This document shows positions 9,313 to 17,342 of a stretch of DNA of 34,162 bases, one piece after another. Source of the DNA: Muribaculaceae bacterium (GTDB lineage Bacteria; Bacteroidota; Bacteroidia; Bacteroidales; Muribaculaceae). Positions within the stretch are counted from its first letter, which is position 1. Every line of letters begins with the position of its first letter. The notes beneath the pieces are model-generated. The model was not told where the DNA came from. It was given only the letters and a program-made list of their open reading frames with translations, and made no database searches. The position numbers and the translations under genes were made by a program. Where the stretch lies: contig JAFZHD010000004.1 in the NCBI GenBank assembly GCA_017555085.1, positions 1 to 34,162 on the forward strand. The letters run 5' to 3'.

Positions 9313-9412
9313 TGTCGCTTTTTTATCATTTTTGCGCACAAAATAGGTATTTGATTAAACCTTTTACCCTATCAGTGGTCATAACTACAAACCTCAATAA
9401 ACATTATTAACC

Positions 9413-10456
9413 ATGAGACGATTTTTAACTACTTTGACCATCGCATTTATTTGCGGAATCTTGGCCACCCCCACTATCGAGGCTCAAAATCGCCGTGGTG
9501 GCCGCAACGGTAGCACTACCGAGCAAACACAACGCAGTAACAACAAGTCGGCTAATCGCCAAGAGCGCAAACAACCAAGCCGTAACAACAATAATAGCAA
9601 CCGCGTCGACAACAAGAAAAAAGCCGATGCACAACAACCCGCCAACAGAGGTAATATAAGCCAAGGCAACAACCGTCCGCAACAACCTGCCAACAATGGC
9701 AACATGAGCAACAGTCAACGCCCAGGCAACAACCGTCAACCCACGCATAACGGCAATATGAACCAAGGCCAACGCCCAGGCAACAACCGTCAACCCGCGC
9801 ATAACGGCAATATGAACCAAGGCCAACGCCCCGACAACAACCGTCAACCCGCGCATAACGGCAATATGAACCAAGGCCAACGCCCCGGCAACAAACCACA
9901 GCCGCCACACAACAGCCATCATTATGGCGACAACCATCACCGTCCGGCACATATTGCCCCTCCGGCTCGTCCTCATCGTCCCAAAGCGCATGTTTATCAT
10001 CGCCCCGTGCCACCGCCCACAATCGTTTACCATAGCCGCTGCCCGGTTATCACAACCATTCTCGGCATTCACCTCGGCACAGCGTTTAACATCTCGCTCA
10101 ACTACCTGTATAACAACGGTTATATTGTTGACGGATATGGCAACGACATGATTTACTTGCGAAATGCGCCACAGTTATCATTGATTTGGCCCGACGCCAT
10201 TCTGCACTACGGCCCCAACGGCCTTATCGGTTCAGAATTCAGTTATTCGACAAGCCACTACGACATGAGTCGTTACAACCAAGTTTACTCAACATTTGTA
10301 ACACAATATGGCTCTCCCGTAAGTTACAAAAGTTCGGGTGGCAACATCACAGCAACATGGTGGGGACGCGAAGGATATGTTCAACTACAATTCCGCCACG
10401 ATTACAGTTACAACGGACAACTTCGCTACTACACAACCCTTTCATTCGGATTATAA
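9413..10456 (+). CDS. Secreted Asn/Gln/Pro-rich repeat protein, function unknown
   Basis: I do not recognise this 347-residue protein. It has a signal peptide (about 1-24, ending IEAQ) and a long low-complexity hydrophilic region (25-160) rich in Asn, Gln, Arg and Pro. That region holds a degenerate 20-residue unit (85-104) and three 18-residue units (105-158) of type GNNRQPAHNGNMNQGQRP. A His/Pro-rich stretch (160-200) follows. The compact C-terminal region (about 205-347) is Tyr/Gly-rich and looks folded, with alternating beta-like patterns ending in LRYYTTLSFGL. The basic linker would suit binding to an acidic or wall polymer, but that is speculation. A strong bidirectional terminator follows. 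Confidence 0.75.
   Translation: MRRFLTTLTIAFICGILATPTIEAQNRRGGRNGSTTEQTQRSNNKSANRQERKQPSRNNNNSNRVDNKKKADAQQPANRGNISQGNNRPQQPANNGNMSNSQRPGNNRQPTHNGNMNQGQRPGNNRQPAHNGNMNQGQRPDNNRQPAHNGNMNQGQRPGNKPQPPHNSHHYGDNHHRPAHIAPPARPHRPKAHVYHRPVPPPTIVYHSRCPVITTILGIHLGTAFNISLNYLYNNGYIVDGYGNDMIYLRNAPQLSLIWPDAILHYGPNGLIGSEFSYSTSHYDMSRYNQVYSTFVTQYGSPVSYKSSGGNITATWWGREGYVQLQFRHDYSYNGQLRYYTTLSFGL
9665..9886 (+). repeat. In-frame tandem repeat, 54-bp units
   Basis: Three 54-bp units (9725-9778, 9779-9832, 9833-9886) are nearly identical: two differences between units 1 and 2, one between 2 and 3. A diverged 60-bp unit precedes them (9665-9724). Each encodes 18 residues beginning GNNR or DNNR. The near identity indicates recent expansion, and copy number probably varies between strains. 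No spacers exist between units, so this is not a CRISPR array. Confidence 0.92.
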
Positions 10457-10479
10457 AACATTTAGCATCAAAAAAAACG

Positions 10480-10515
10480 AACAGGTCAAACTCGATTGGT
10501 TTGACCTGTTTTCTT
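10480..10515. terminator. Bidirectional terminator between convergent genes
   Basis: A 12-bp perfect stem (AACAGGTCAAAC at 10480-10491, GTTTGACCTGTT at 10499-10510) with a 7-nt loop. T-rich sequence follows on the plus strand and an A7 run precedes it, which gives a T tract on the minus strand. It serves the convergent genes at 9413-10456 and 10535-11596. Confidence 0.92.
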
Positions 10516-10534
10516 TATGCGCTATGCCATTAGA

Positions 10535-11596
10535 CTATGGTTTGTAGTATGGGCACGAATCGTCAGGGTCTTTGCGTGTGCGATGATATGCACAATAGTC
10601 CTCTCTATCTATATATAGTCTGCAATTACGACATGGACCATATTGGTCGTCTTCTTCCTTTTTAGGTGCTTTCTTGCTTTTCTTTGTGGGCGGTGCTTTG
10701 ATTGCCATTACCACAAATGCGCCAACAATCACCAACAAGATTATGCCGATAATCGAGTCTAACAACGACAACAGGAATGCGCCCAAGCCATAGCGGCTGA
10801 CAAAAACAACCATTATGCCTATCAGCAGCAATCCGTTTACCGACATAAAACCTCGCTCAAATGATGTGCGACTTGACGCTCTCATCAACACAATCATTAT
10901 GAGTTGGCTCAACGCTATCACTAAATGCTCAATCATGCGGCCGCCCGACAAATGAGTGTCAAGGTCGGGGTGCAATACATACATCAATTCGGCCAAACCC
11001 AACAGCAGCAACAATATGCCCGACAATTTGGTTTTCTGCAAAGCAAACACCAATATAAAACTCACCAAGCATATTATCCACAAAATCGCGATAGCCAACT
11101 GAATTACCCCAATCTTCTCGGGAATGATATTCAAGCCTGCGCTTTTGGTGGCATCGGCAGCGTCATAGTCGCTGTCAACCTCGAAACAATCTTCAAAGTC
11201 AGAGTTATTCTGCAATTCGGCAAGTTTTTGGGCAAACACGGCTTGCGAAATTTGGCCTTTTTCCAACTGCTTATTCAGTTTATAGCAAGCCTCATAGTCA
11301 AATCCATATGACTTATTATTGCCAGACTGGCAAACACATGTCATAACCCAACCGGTATTGCCCCCTGATTTCATCTTTGCCCATGAGCCATCGCTATTAA
11401 ACAACAATGACTGCGGCTCGTCGCTTTTATAGACATAGCCTACAATCGCCGATTCCACATCTGGCTCGGCAAACAATTCGGCTTTTTCAACCATTATATA
11501 CCAATCATTTTGCCATTGTTGTGCATTGACACTCAACGACAACAAGCTCAAGATCAGGGCTAACATCAACTTCGTTTTAGTTGCTATATTTTTCAT
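10535..11596 (-). CDS. SH3-like / five-TM / Cys-cluster membrane protein, unknown function
   Basis: Unrecognised 353-residue protein. A signal peptide (MKNIATKTKLMLALILSLLS..., to about 26) precedes an SH3-like region (about 28-92, with AELFAEPDVESAIVGYVY and GNTGWVMTCV), probably periplasmic. After a charged linker come about five hydrophobic helices (roughly 165-300). Then follow a Lys-rich stretch and a cysteine cluster, C322-x2-C325, C335-x2-H338 and C348, likely cytoplasmic by the positive-inside rule and possibly metal-binding. The frame is open to an ATG at 11677, but that codon lies upstream of the promoter boxes at 11646-11678. The ATG at 11596 also gives a proper signal peptide, so I chose it. 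A sensor role is a guess from the layout. Confidence 0.8.
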   Translation of the reverse strand: MKNIATKTKLMLALILSLLSLSVNAQQWQNDWYIMVEKAELFAEPDVESAIVGYVYKSDEPQSLLFNSDGSWAKMKSGGNTGWVMTCVCQSGNNKSYGFDYEACYKLNKQLEKGQISQAVFAQKLAELQNNSDFEDCFEVDSDYDAADATKSAGLNIIPEKIGVIQLAIAILWIICLVSFILVFALQKTKLSGILLLLLGLAELMYVLHPDLDTHLSGGRMIEHLVIALSQLIMIVLMRASSRTSFERGFMSVNGLLLIGIMVVFVSRYGLGAFLLSLLDSIIGIILLVIVGAFVVMAIKAPPTKKSKKAPKKEEDDQYGPCRNCRLYIDREDYCAYHRTRKDPDDSCPYYKP

Positions 11597-11645
11597 TTTT
11601 ATAAATATTGGTTTCACTGTCGGGTAGAAATATATTTTCACATCG

Positions 11646-11678
11646 CAAATATAGCAAAACTTTTTGGCATAATTCAAA
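11646..11678 (-). promoter_or_regulatory. Promoter of the SH3/TM/Cys-cluster gene
   Basis: On the minus strand, TTTG (11678-11675), 21 nt, then TATATTTGC with its -7 box at 11653-11646. Both boxes match the consensus fully. Transcription would begin near 11642, ruling out the upstream ATG at 11677. Confidence 0.75.
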
Positions 11679-11720
11679 CTGATGTTTTATTGCCATTTTT
11701 TTATCCTTATACCTCAAAAA

Positions 11721-11752
11721 TTTGCTAATAATCAACTTTGTCACTAATTTTG
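11721..11752 (+). promoter_or_regulatory. Promoter of the patatin/barrel gene
   Basis: TTTG (11721-11724), a 20-nt spacer, then TAATTTTG (11745-11752): a full match to the -33/-7 consensus. The predicted start of transcription is about 11754-11757, so the ATG at 11753 cannot be the start codon. Confidence 0.72.
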
Positions 11753-11776
11753 ATGTTTAATTTAAAAGCAGCTCTC

Positions 11777-14080
11777 GTGAAACGCATAATATCGTTACTC
11801 TTAATAATTTTCACGCTCATTCCCGCATGGGCCGACAGCAACAAACATCAATCGGTCGGACTTGTGCTCAGCGGTGGCGGCGCCAAAGGCATTGCCCACA
11901 TCGGCGTGATTCAGGCTCTTGAAGAAAACAACATTCCCATCGACTATGTCACCGGCACATCAATGGGCGCAATCGTGGGAGGGTTATATGCCGCTGGATA
12001 CACTCCGCAAGAAATGCTCCAACTCATTCTCTCACCCGACTTTTCGCATTGGTCAACCGGCAAAATTGACGAAAGCCTCACATATTTTTTCGCCAAAAAC
12101 TCGCCCACTCCGGCTCTTGCAAGTTTCAACACCGGTCGCCGCGACTCATCAATAGTCAACTCGCTACTTCCCAAAGGGCTCATCAACCCTCTGCCCATGA
12201 ACTTTGCTTTCATGGAATTGTTTGCCCCTCACACAGCGCAATGCAACGGCGATTTCGACAAACTGTTTGTGCCGTTTCGCTGCGTGGCATCTGATGTAAC
12301 CCACAAACACAAAGTAGTGTGCCGCGAAGGACAGTTGGGCGATGCCATCAGAGCGTCAATGACTTTCCCCATCGTGTTCTACCCCATCAAAGTCAACGGC
12401 ACAACCCTTTATGATGGTGGCATTTACGACAACTTCCCCGTCGATGTGATGAAAACCGATTTTGCTCCGTCGGTTATCATCGGTGTTAATGTGTCTATCC
12501 CCGACGAAGGCCCTGTTTCAGACAACATCATGGCGCAGTTGAGCGAAATGATTATGCAAGACAGCGAGGCTACCGTTACCGAAAGCGAAGGCATATACAT
12601 TCCCATAAATCTCAACCAATACAATCTGCTCGACTTCCCCAAAGCGCAAGAGATTTATGACAAAGGCTACAACAAGGCAATGTCAATGATGGACAGCATC
12701 TCAACTCGCATCACCACCCGTGTCAGCAACTCAACACGACAACTCAAACGCAATATTTTCAAGTCACAAACGCCCTATTTGCGATTTGACTCGGTAAAGG
12801 TCACGGGCGGTACCGACGACCAAAACCAATACTTGAAATATGTATTCACCCACGGCAAAGAAGACACGCTGACGGTTGACGATGCCCGCGAGTCATATTA
12901 TCAGGCCCTTTCGCCCGACAAGTTGAAAAACCTTATGCCTCACGCCACCTACCGTCCGCAAGACGACCTTTTCACTTTGGAACTAGATGCAACTGTCAAA
13001 AACAATTTCCGACTCGGTTTTGGCGGATATGCCACTTCATCGACCAACAGCATGCTGTTTCTCTCCGGCGGTTACAACACATTGAGTTACAACTCTCTTG
13101 ATGCCAATTTTAATGTGTGGATAGGTCAAAGTTACATGGCAGCCGAGGCCGATGCACGAATGTTCTTGCGCACGCCCACTCCCTCATATTTCCAAATCGA
13201 AGGGGTGGCATCGCGACACAAATACTATGAGAACGACAATCTGTTTTATGAGGACAACATTCCCACTTTTATCTCTCAATATGAGTATTTTGGCCGACTA
13301 AAATACTGCATCGCGGCCGGCCGTCGCGGCAAATTTGAGTTAGCCGTTGGTGGCGGTCACCTGGCCGACCGCTTCTACCAAAGCACAACCATTGATTTTG
13401 CCTCACAAGAGCAAGACAAATCATTGCACAACCTTGCATCGGCACGCGTCGGATACACCTACCACAGCCTTGACAACGACAACTATCCCACCACAGGCGC
13501 AGTTTACAAAGCTGCATTTACCGGCGTAATGGGCAACAGCCGTTATTTCTCGGCCGACCCGACCATCGCCAACGAAAATGAAAATGTGAAATGGCTACAA
13601 CTCTATGTCAAAGCCGAAAAATACTTTAACATCAGCCGTAGTTTTGCGTTAGGCGCCGAGGCCAACGCCCTTGCATCGACCCGCAAGTTAATGAACAATT
13701 ATTATGCATCGATAGTACAGGCATCGGCATTCACGCCCACCCCCTCGTGGAGCAGCGTGTTCAATCCCGGATATCGCGCCAACTCCTATGTGACTGCCGG
13801 ACTCATCCCCATCTGGAAACTCAACGACAACATGCAGTTGCGAGGCGAGGCCCACGCATTTATGCCCGTTCGCCCCATCGAAGCCGTCAATGAGTCGGCT
13901 GCGGCACAATACGGCCCATGGATTTCGCGCCCCCATTTTATGGCCGAAGCGGCATTTGTTTTCAATCTGCCTTTCGCCACTTTAAGTGCCTATGTAAACT
14001 ACAAAGACCACCCCACTGCCGATTGGAATTTCGGCGTTTCATTTGGTCTATACTTCCTTGCTCCGCGATTCCTCAACTAA
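11777..14080 (+). CDS. Patatin-like phospholipase fused to an outer-membrane barrel (type Vd-like)
   Basis: With the GTG start at 11777 the protein has 767 residues. It opens with a textbook signal peptide, (V/M)KRIISLLLIIFTLIPAWA. The patatin domain (about 25-310) has the oxyanion loop GGGAKG (33-38), nucleophile S62 in GTSMG, and the second dyad residue D213 in DGGIYDNFPVD, so a lipid hydrolase is expected. A POTRA-like stretch (about 335-400) and a beta-rich C-terminal region to GLYFLAPRFLN suggest an Omp85-type barrel. This matches the PlpD (type Vd) design. An ATG at 11753 and a TTG at 11738 also open the frame, but both lie within or upstream of the promoter. Whether the patatin domain is exported or stays periplasmic cannot be told. 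Confidence 0.9.
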   Translation: MKRIISLLLIIFTLIPAWADSNKHQSVGLVLSGGGAKGIAHIGVIQALEENNIPIDYVTGTSMGAIVGGLYAAGYTPQEMLQLILSPDFSHWSTGKIDESLTYFFAKNSPTPALASFNTGRRDSSIVNSLLPKGLINPLPMNFAFMELFAPHTAQCNGDFDKLFVPFRCVASDVTHKHKVVCREGQLGDAIRASMTFPIVFYPIKVNGTTLYDGGIYDNFPVDVMKTDFAPSVIIGVNVSIPDEGPVSDNIMAQLSEMIMQDSEATVTESEGIYIPINLNQYNLLDFPKAQEIYDKGYNKAMSMMDSISTRITTRVSNSTRQLKRNIFKSQTPYLRFDSVKVTGGTDDQNQYLKYVFTHGKEDTLTVDDARESYYQALSPDKLKNLMPHATYRPQDDLFTLELDATVKNNFRLGFGGYATSSTNSMLFLSGGYNTLSYNSLDANFNVWIGQSYMAAEADARMFLRTPTPSYFQIEGVASRHKYYENDNLFYEDNIPTFISQYEYFGRLKYCIAAGRRGKFELAVGGGHLADRFYQSTTIDFASQEQDKSLHNLASARVGYTYHSLDNDNYPTTGAVYKAAFTGVMGNSRYFSADPTIANENENVKWLQLYVKAEKYFNISRSFALGAEANALASTRKLMNNYYASIVQASAFTPTPSWSSVFNPGYRANSYVTAGLIPIWKLNDNMQLRGEAHAFMPVRPIEAVNESAAAQYGPWISRPHFMAEAAFVFNLPFATLSAYVNYKDHPTADWNFGVSFGLYFLAPRFLN

Positions 14081-14142
14081 TAGCCGAGGGATTTATCAAA
14101 AATTTTAGATGCAAATCTTTATGGTTTATGCACCAAAAACAC

Positions 14143-14150
14143 TATCTTTG
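14143..14150 (+). promoter_or_regulatory. -7 box of the pyrE operon
   Basis: TATCTTTGC matches TAnnTTTG exactly; no clear TTTG lies 19-21 nt upstream. The leader to the pyrE ATG would be about 25 nt. Confidence 0.6.
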
Positions 14151-14179
14151 CAAAAAAATAATATAATACCCATAATAGT

Positions 14180-14818
14180 ATGAAACAGTTAGACCAACTT
14201 TTAGCAGAAAAACTTCTCAAAATCAGCGCTATTAAACTTCAACCCGCTAACCCTTTCACTTGGGCATCAGGTTGGAACTCTCCCATATACACCGACAACC
14301 GCAAAACTTTGTCATACCCCGATGTTCGTAGTTTCATCAAAGTTGAATTGTGCCGTCTTATCCTCGAAAACTTTGGCGATGCTGATGCAGTTGCAGGCGT
14401 AGCAACAGGCGCTATCGCACAAGGTGCACTCGTTGCCGACACACTCGGTCTTCCCTATGTATATGTTCGCTCAACACCCAAAGACCACGGCCTCGAGAAC
14501 CTCATCGAAGGCAACCTCAAACCCGGTCAAAAAGTAGTTGTTATCGAAGACCTTATCTCAACTGGCGGCAGTAGCTTGAAAGCAGTTCAAGCAATTCGCA
14601 ACGCAGGTTGTGAAGTTGTTGGTATGGCTGCAATCTTCACTTACGGCTTCCCCGTTGCCGAAGAAGCATTTGACAAAGCAAATGTGAAACTCCTTACATT
14701 GAGCAACTACAACGCAATGCTCGAAGCGGCTCTCGCAACAGGCTACATCAAAGACGAAGATGTAGAAACACTCAAAGAATGGCGTAAAGACCCCGCTACT
14801 TGGTATCCCAACAAATAA
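14180..14818 (+). CDS. pyrE: Orotate phosphoribosyltransferase
   Basis: Cytoplasmic enzyme of de novo pyrimidine synthesis that converts orotate and PRPP to orotidine 5'-phosphate. The 212 residues match the family length. The PRPP-binding signature VVVIEDLISTGG spans 119-130, and the flexible-loop region with RSTPKDHG lies at 97-104. It opens a four-gene cluster (SRPBCC-like, argH, lipoprotein) with short gaps. Pyrimidine and arginine synthesis share carbamoyl phosphate as precursor, which may explain the pairing with argH. Confidence 0.97.
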   Translation: MKQLDQLLAEKLLKISAIKLQPANPFTWASGWNSPIYTDNRKTLSYPDVRSFIKVELCRLILENFGDADAVAGVATGAIAQGALVADTLGLPYVYVRSTPKDHGLENLIEGNLKPGQKVVVIEDLISTGGSSLKAVQAIRNAGCEVVGMAAIFTYGFPVAEEAFDKANVKLLTLSNYNAMLEAALATGYIKDEDVETLKEWRKDPATWYPNK

Positions 14819-14833
14819 TCAGGACCGATACCT

Positions 14834-15259
14834 ATGGCAAAATATACAAGTAAAGCGGCTGTTTTAACAGTCACTCAGGAAGACGCATACCGCAACCTCA
14901 CTGATATGCAGGCATTCCAAGAACGCATCAAAAGCATTCCTCAAGAATACCTCAATCAGATTGGCAACATCGAGTTTACCGAAGACTCTATCAAATTCAG
15001 CACTCCCCAAGTAGGCGAGTTGCAATTTGATGTGGTTGAGCGCATTCCTAACACCAAAATCAGTTATCAGGCAGCACGCACTCCCATCCCCTTGTCGCTT
15101 GCAGTAAACATCGGCAACAAAGACGGTGTTGCCGAACTCACAAGTTACATCGATGTTGAAATTCCCGTTATGCTCCGCCCCATGATTGGCGGCAAGATGC
15201 AAGAAGCCGTTGACAAACTCAACGATATGATGTGTCTCATCGCGGGAAAACAATACTAA
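14834..15259 (+). CDS. SRPBCC-like small protein
   Basis: A 141-residue soluble protein without signal peptide. The alternating beta pattern followed by a long C-terminal helix (GGKMQEAVDKLNDMMCLIAG) suggests a START/SRPBCC (Bet v 1-like) fold, which usually forms a hydrophobic ligand pocket. No catalytic motif is visible. It starts 15 nt after pyrE and ends 18 nt before argH, so it is cotranscribed. As I recall, a gene of this type commonly follows pyrE in Bacteroidales. The ligand is unknown. Confidence 0.8.
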   Translation: MAKYTSKAAVLTVTQEDAYRNLTDMQAFQERIKSIPQEYLNQIGNIEFTEDSIKFSTPQVGELQFDVVERIPNTKISYQAARTPIPLSLAVNIGNKDGVAELTSYIDVEIPVMLRPMIGGKMQEAVDKLNDMMCLIAGKQY

Positions 15260-15277
15260 TTCAGAAACAGCATAACC

Positions 15278-16618
15278 ATGGCATCAAAACTTTGGGAAAA
15301 AAGCGTAACCGTTGACCACGATGTGGAAACCTACACCGTGGGTCGCGACCGCGAAATGGACTTATACCTCGCACCGTTTGATATTCTCGGCTCGATGGCT
15401 CACATCACTATGCTCGAATCAATCGGCCTGCTTGAAAAAAGCGAACTTGAAACTTTGCTCAACGAACTTCGCGAAATCTACAAAATTGCCGAAAAAGGCG
15501 AATTTGTTATTGAAGAAGGAATTGAGGATGTCCACTCTCAAGTAGAATTGATGCTCACACGCAGTTTAGGCGATATTGGCAAGAAAATACACTCTGGTCG
15601 TTCACGCAACGACCAAGTGCTTGTCGACCTCAAACTCTTTATTCGCTCTCGCATTGAGGACCTCACACAAGCCATCAAACGCTTGTTTGACACCCTCATC
15701 GAGCAAAGCGACCGATACAGCAATGTGTTGCTCCCCGGCTACACCCACCTCCAAGTGGCCATGCCTTCATCGTTCGGCCTATGGTTTGGCGCTTATGCCG
15801 AATCACTTGCCGACGACCTCACCGTGCTAAAAGCGGCATACGAAATCACCAATCGCAACCCCTTGGGCTCGGCTGCCGGATATGGCTCGTCGTTCCCCCT
15901 AAACCGCACCATGACAACCCGTCTTCTCGGCTTTGACTCAATGGATTACAATGTGGTTTATGCACAAATGGGACGCGGAAAAACCGAGCGTATCGTGTCA
16001 CAAGCCATCGCAAGCATTGCTGCCACATTGTCGAAACTCGCATTTGATGCATGCATGTTCAATTCACAAAACTTTGCCTTCATCAAATTGCCCGACGAGT
16101 ACACAACAGGCTCATCGATAATGCCTCACAAGAAAAACCCCGATGTGTTTGAACTCACTCGCGCCAAGTGCAACAAATTGCAAGCACTTCCCGTCGAAAT
16201 CACACTCATCACCAACAACCTCCCCTCGGGCTATTTCCGCGACTTGCAACTTATCAAAGAAAGTTTCTTGCCCGCGTTTGACGAAATCATCACAATCATT
16301 AACATGGTTAACGCCATGATGTCGCAACTCAAAGTCAACGAGAACATTCTCGACGACAAGCGATATGAATTGATGTTCTCGGTTGAAGAGGTTAACCGTT
16401 TGGCACAAGAGGGCACACCATTCCGCGATGCTTACAAACAAGTGGGCCTTGCCATTGAGCGTGGCGAGTTCACAGCCCCCACAAGCGTCAACCACACCCA
16501 CGAAGGCTCAATCGGTAACTTGTGCAACGACCGCATCAAGCAGTTGTTTGACAACACTTTGAGCCAATTCAACTTTGACACCTACCACAAAGCATTTGAC
16601 GCTCTGTTGCAACGATGA
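15278..16618 (+). CDS. argH: Argininosuccinate lyase
   Basis: Last enzyme of arginine synthesis, splitting argininosuccinate into arginine and fumarate in the cytoplasm. The 446 residues carry the fumarase/aspartase superfamily signature GSSIMPHKKNPD (278-289). They also carry the conserved IHSGRSRNDQV and PGYTHLQ segments, all intact. Its TGA stop overlaps the next ATG by four bases (ATGA at 16615-16618), which suggests translational coupling to the lipoprotein gene. Confidence 0.97.
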   Translation: MASKLWEKSVTVDHDVETYTVGRDREMDLYLAPFDILGSMAHITMLESIGLLEKSELETLLNELREIYKIAEKGEFVIEEGIEDVHSQVELMLTRSLGDIGKKIHSGRSRNDQVLVDLKLFIRSRIEDLTQAIKRLFDTLIEQSDRYSNVLLPGYTHLQVAMPSSFGLWFGAYAESLADDLTVLKAAYEITNRNPLGSAAGYGSSFPLNRTMTTRLLGFDSMDYNVVYAQMGRGKTERIVSQAIASIAATLSKLAFDACMFNSQNFAFIKLPDEYTTGSSIMPHKKNPDVFELTRAKCNKLQALPVEITLITNNLPSGYFRDLQLIKESFLPAFDEIITIINMVNAMMSQLKVNENILDDKRYELMFSVEEVNRLAQEGTPFRDAYKQVGLAIERGEFTAPTSVNHTHEGSIGNLCNDRIKQLFDNTLSQFNFDTYHKAFDALLQR

Positions 16619-17112
16619 AACATTTTATTGTCTGTGCATTGACTGCTCTCGTCGCTTTGACCTCGTGTGAAAGCATTGACGACGAGCGCATCCCGCCCGT
16701 GGCCGTTCGCCTCGAACTTGACAACCAAGGGATATGGGACACCTATGGCGTACACGGATATGGCGATTACCGCTATTTCATTCGCGAAGAAAAGAAACCT
16801 ACAAACTTTCATTACACCGACTTAACACGAACAGGTTTTGGTGGCATTTTGCTCATAAACGGCTATTATGCCGGCGATTACAATGTGCCGCTCGCCTATG
16901 ACCTCGCCTGTCCCGTTGAGGCGCGCTATAATGTCAGGGTGCAAATCGACCGCTCCACTTTTGAGGCTCACTGCAAGAAATGTGGCAGCCGGTTTGATGT
17001 GTGTGAAGGCTATGGCCGACCCACATCGGGCGAAGCACTCACTCGCGGTTTCGGAATGAAACAATATCGCGTATTTCCCGCCCAAACAGGCGGATATGTC
17101 ATCACGCGCTAA
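16615..17112 (+). CDS. Lipoprotein with Rieske-like cysteine pattern
   Basis: A 165-residue predicted lipoprotein. The lipobox ends at C18 (VALTSC), and the acidic stretch ESIDDE after it resembles the Bacteroidetes surface-export signal. The second half recalls a Rieske-type fold: C99-P-V-E, then H119-C120-x2-C123-G-S-R-F-D and a GYGRPTSGEAL turn. The first ligand set lacks the CxH histidine and the second has CxxC instead of CxxH, so a normal 2Fe-2S cluster is unlikely. Another metal site or a purely structural role is possible. It overlaps argH by 4 nt. The family comparison is from memory and moderately secure. Confidence 0.78.
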   Translation: MKHFIVCALTALVALTSCESIDDERIPPVAVRLELDNQGIWDTYGVHGYGDYRYFIREEKKPTNFHYTDLTRTGFGGILLINGYYAGDYNVPLAYDLACPVEARYNVRVQIDRSTFEAHCKKCGSRFDVCEGYGRPTSGEALTRGFGMKQYRVFPAQTGGYVITR

Positions 17113-17130
17113 AAAATCATCATGCCTTTG

Positions 17131-17161
17131 TTGCATAATCCGAAACTTAATAGTAACTTTG
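17131..17161 (+). promoter_or_regulatory. Promoter of tRNA-Leu
   Basis: TTG core at 17131-17133, within TTTGTTG, then 20 nt, then TAACTTTGC (-7 box 17154-17161). Transcription would begin about 35 nt before the mature tRNA. Confidence 0.7.
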
Positions 17162-17202
17162 CACTACATTTCGTCATCAATACAACGATTTGAAACAAGG
17201 TT

Positions 17203-17289
17203 GCTCGAATGGTGGAATGGTAGACACGAAGGACTTAAAATCCTTTGGCCATTGCGGCTGTGCGGGTTCGAGTCCCGCTTCGAGTACCA
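17203..17289 (+). tRNA. tRNA-Leu (anticodon UAA)
   Basis: Type II tRNA with a long variable arm. The acceptor stem GCTCGAA/TTCGAGT closes with a G-U pair at position 1-72. The D arm is GTG...CAC. The anticodon arm AAGGA-CTTAAAA-TCCTT places TAA at 17236-17238. The variable arm is GC-rich, the T arm is GCGGG-TTCGAGT-CCCGC, and the discriminator is A (17286). CCA is encoded (17287-17289). The anticodon reads UUA and UUG leucine codons. Confidence 0.96.
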
Positions 17290-17290
17290 C

Positions 17291-17328
17291 AAAGTCCTCT
17301 AATCAATTAGATTCAGAGGACTTTTTTT
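17291..17328 (+). terminator. Terminator of tRNA-Leu
   Basis: A 10-bp stem, AAAGTCCTCT (17291-17300) with AGAGGACTTT (17315-17324), runs into a T tract. It starts directly after the tRNA 3' end and ends 14 nt before ribD. Confidence 0.88.
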
Positions 17329-17342
17329 ATTTTGCAACCAAC

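Noticed and set aside
9163..9354. 63-codon plus-strand frame after the amidase
   Set aside because: It begins inside the terminator hairpin and runs through an AT-rich spacer with no start signals or coding pattern.
9725..9886. Possible CRISPR-like repeats
   Set aside because: The 54-bp units are directly joined without spacers and lie in frame within a coding sequence.
9425..10072. 215-codon minus-strand frame with hydrophobic repeats
   Set aside because: Mirror of the 54-bp tandem repeats of the real gene on the other strand; the apparent membrane protein is a translation artefact.
11597..11677. 27-residue N-terminal extension of the SH3/TM/Cys-cluster protein
   Set aside because: The extension would cover the promoter and mask the signal peptide.
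11738..11755. TTG 11738 or ATG 11753 as the start of the patatin gene
   Set aside because: Both lie within or upstream of a complete -33/-7 promoter; GTG 11777 gives a clean signal peptide.
17190..17342. Upstream extension of ribD through the tRNA gene
   Set aside because: It would translate the tRNA and its terminator; the conserved RibD N-terminus begins at 17343.
17291..17342. FMN riboswitch before ribD
   Set aside because: Only a simple terminator hairpin fits in the 53 nt between tRNA and ribD; none of the conserved RFN-element sequence is present.
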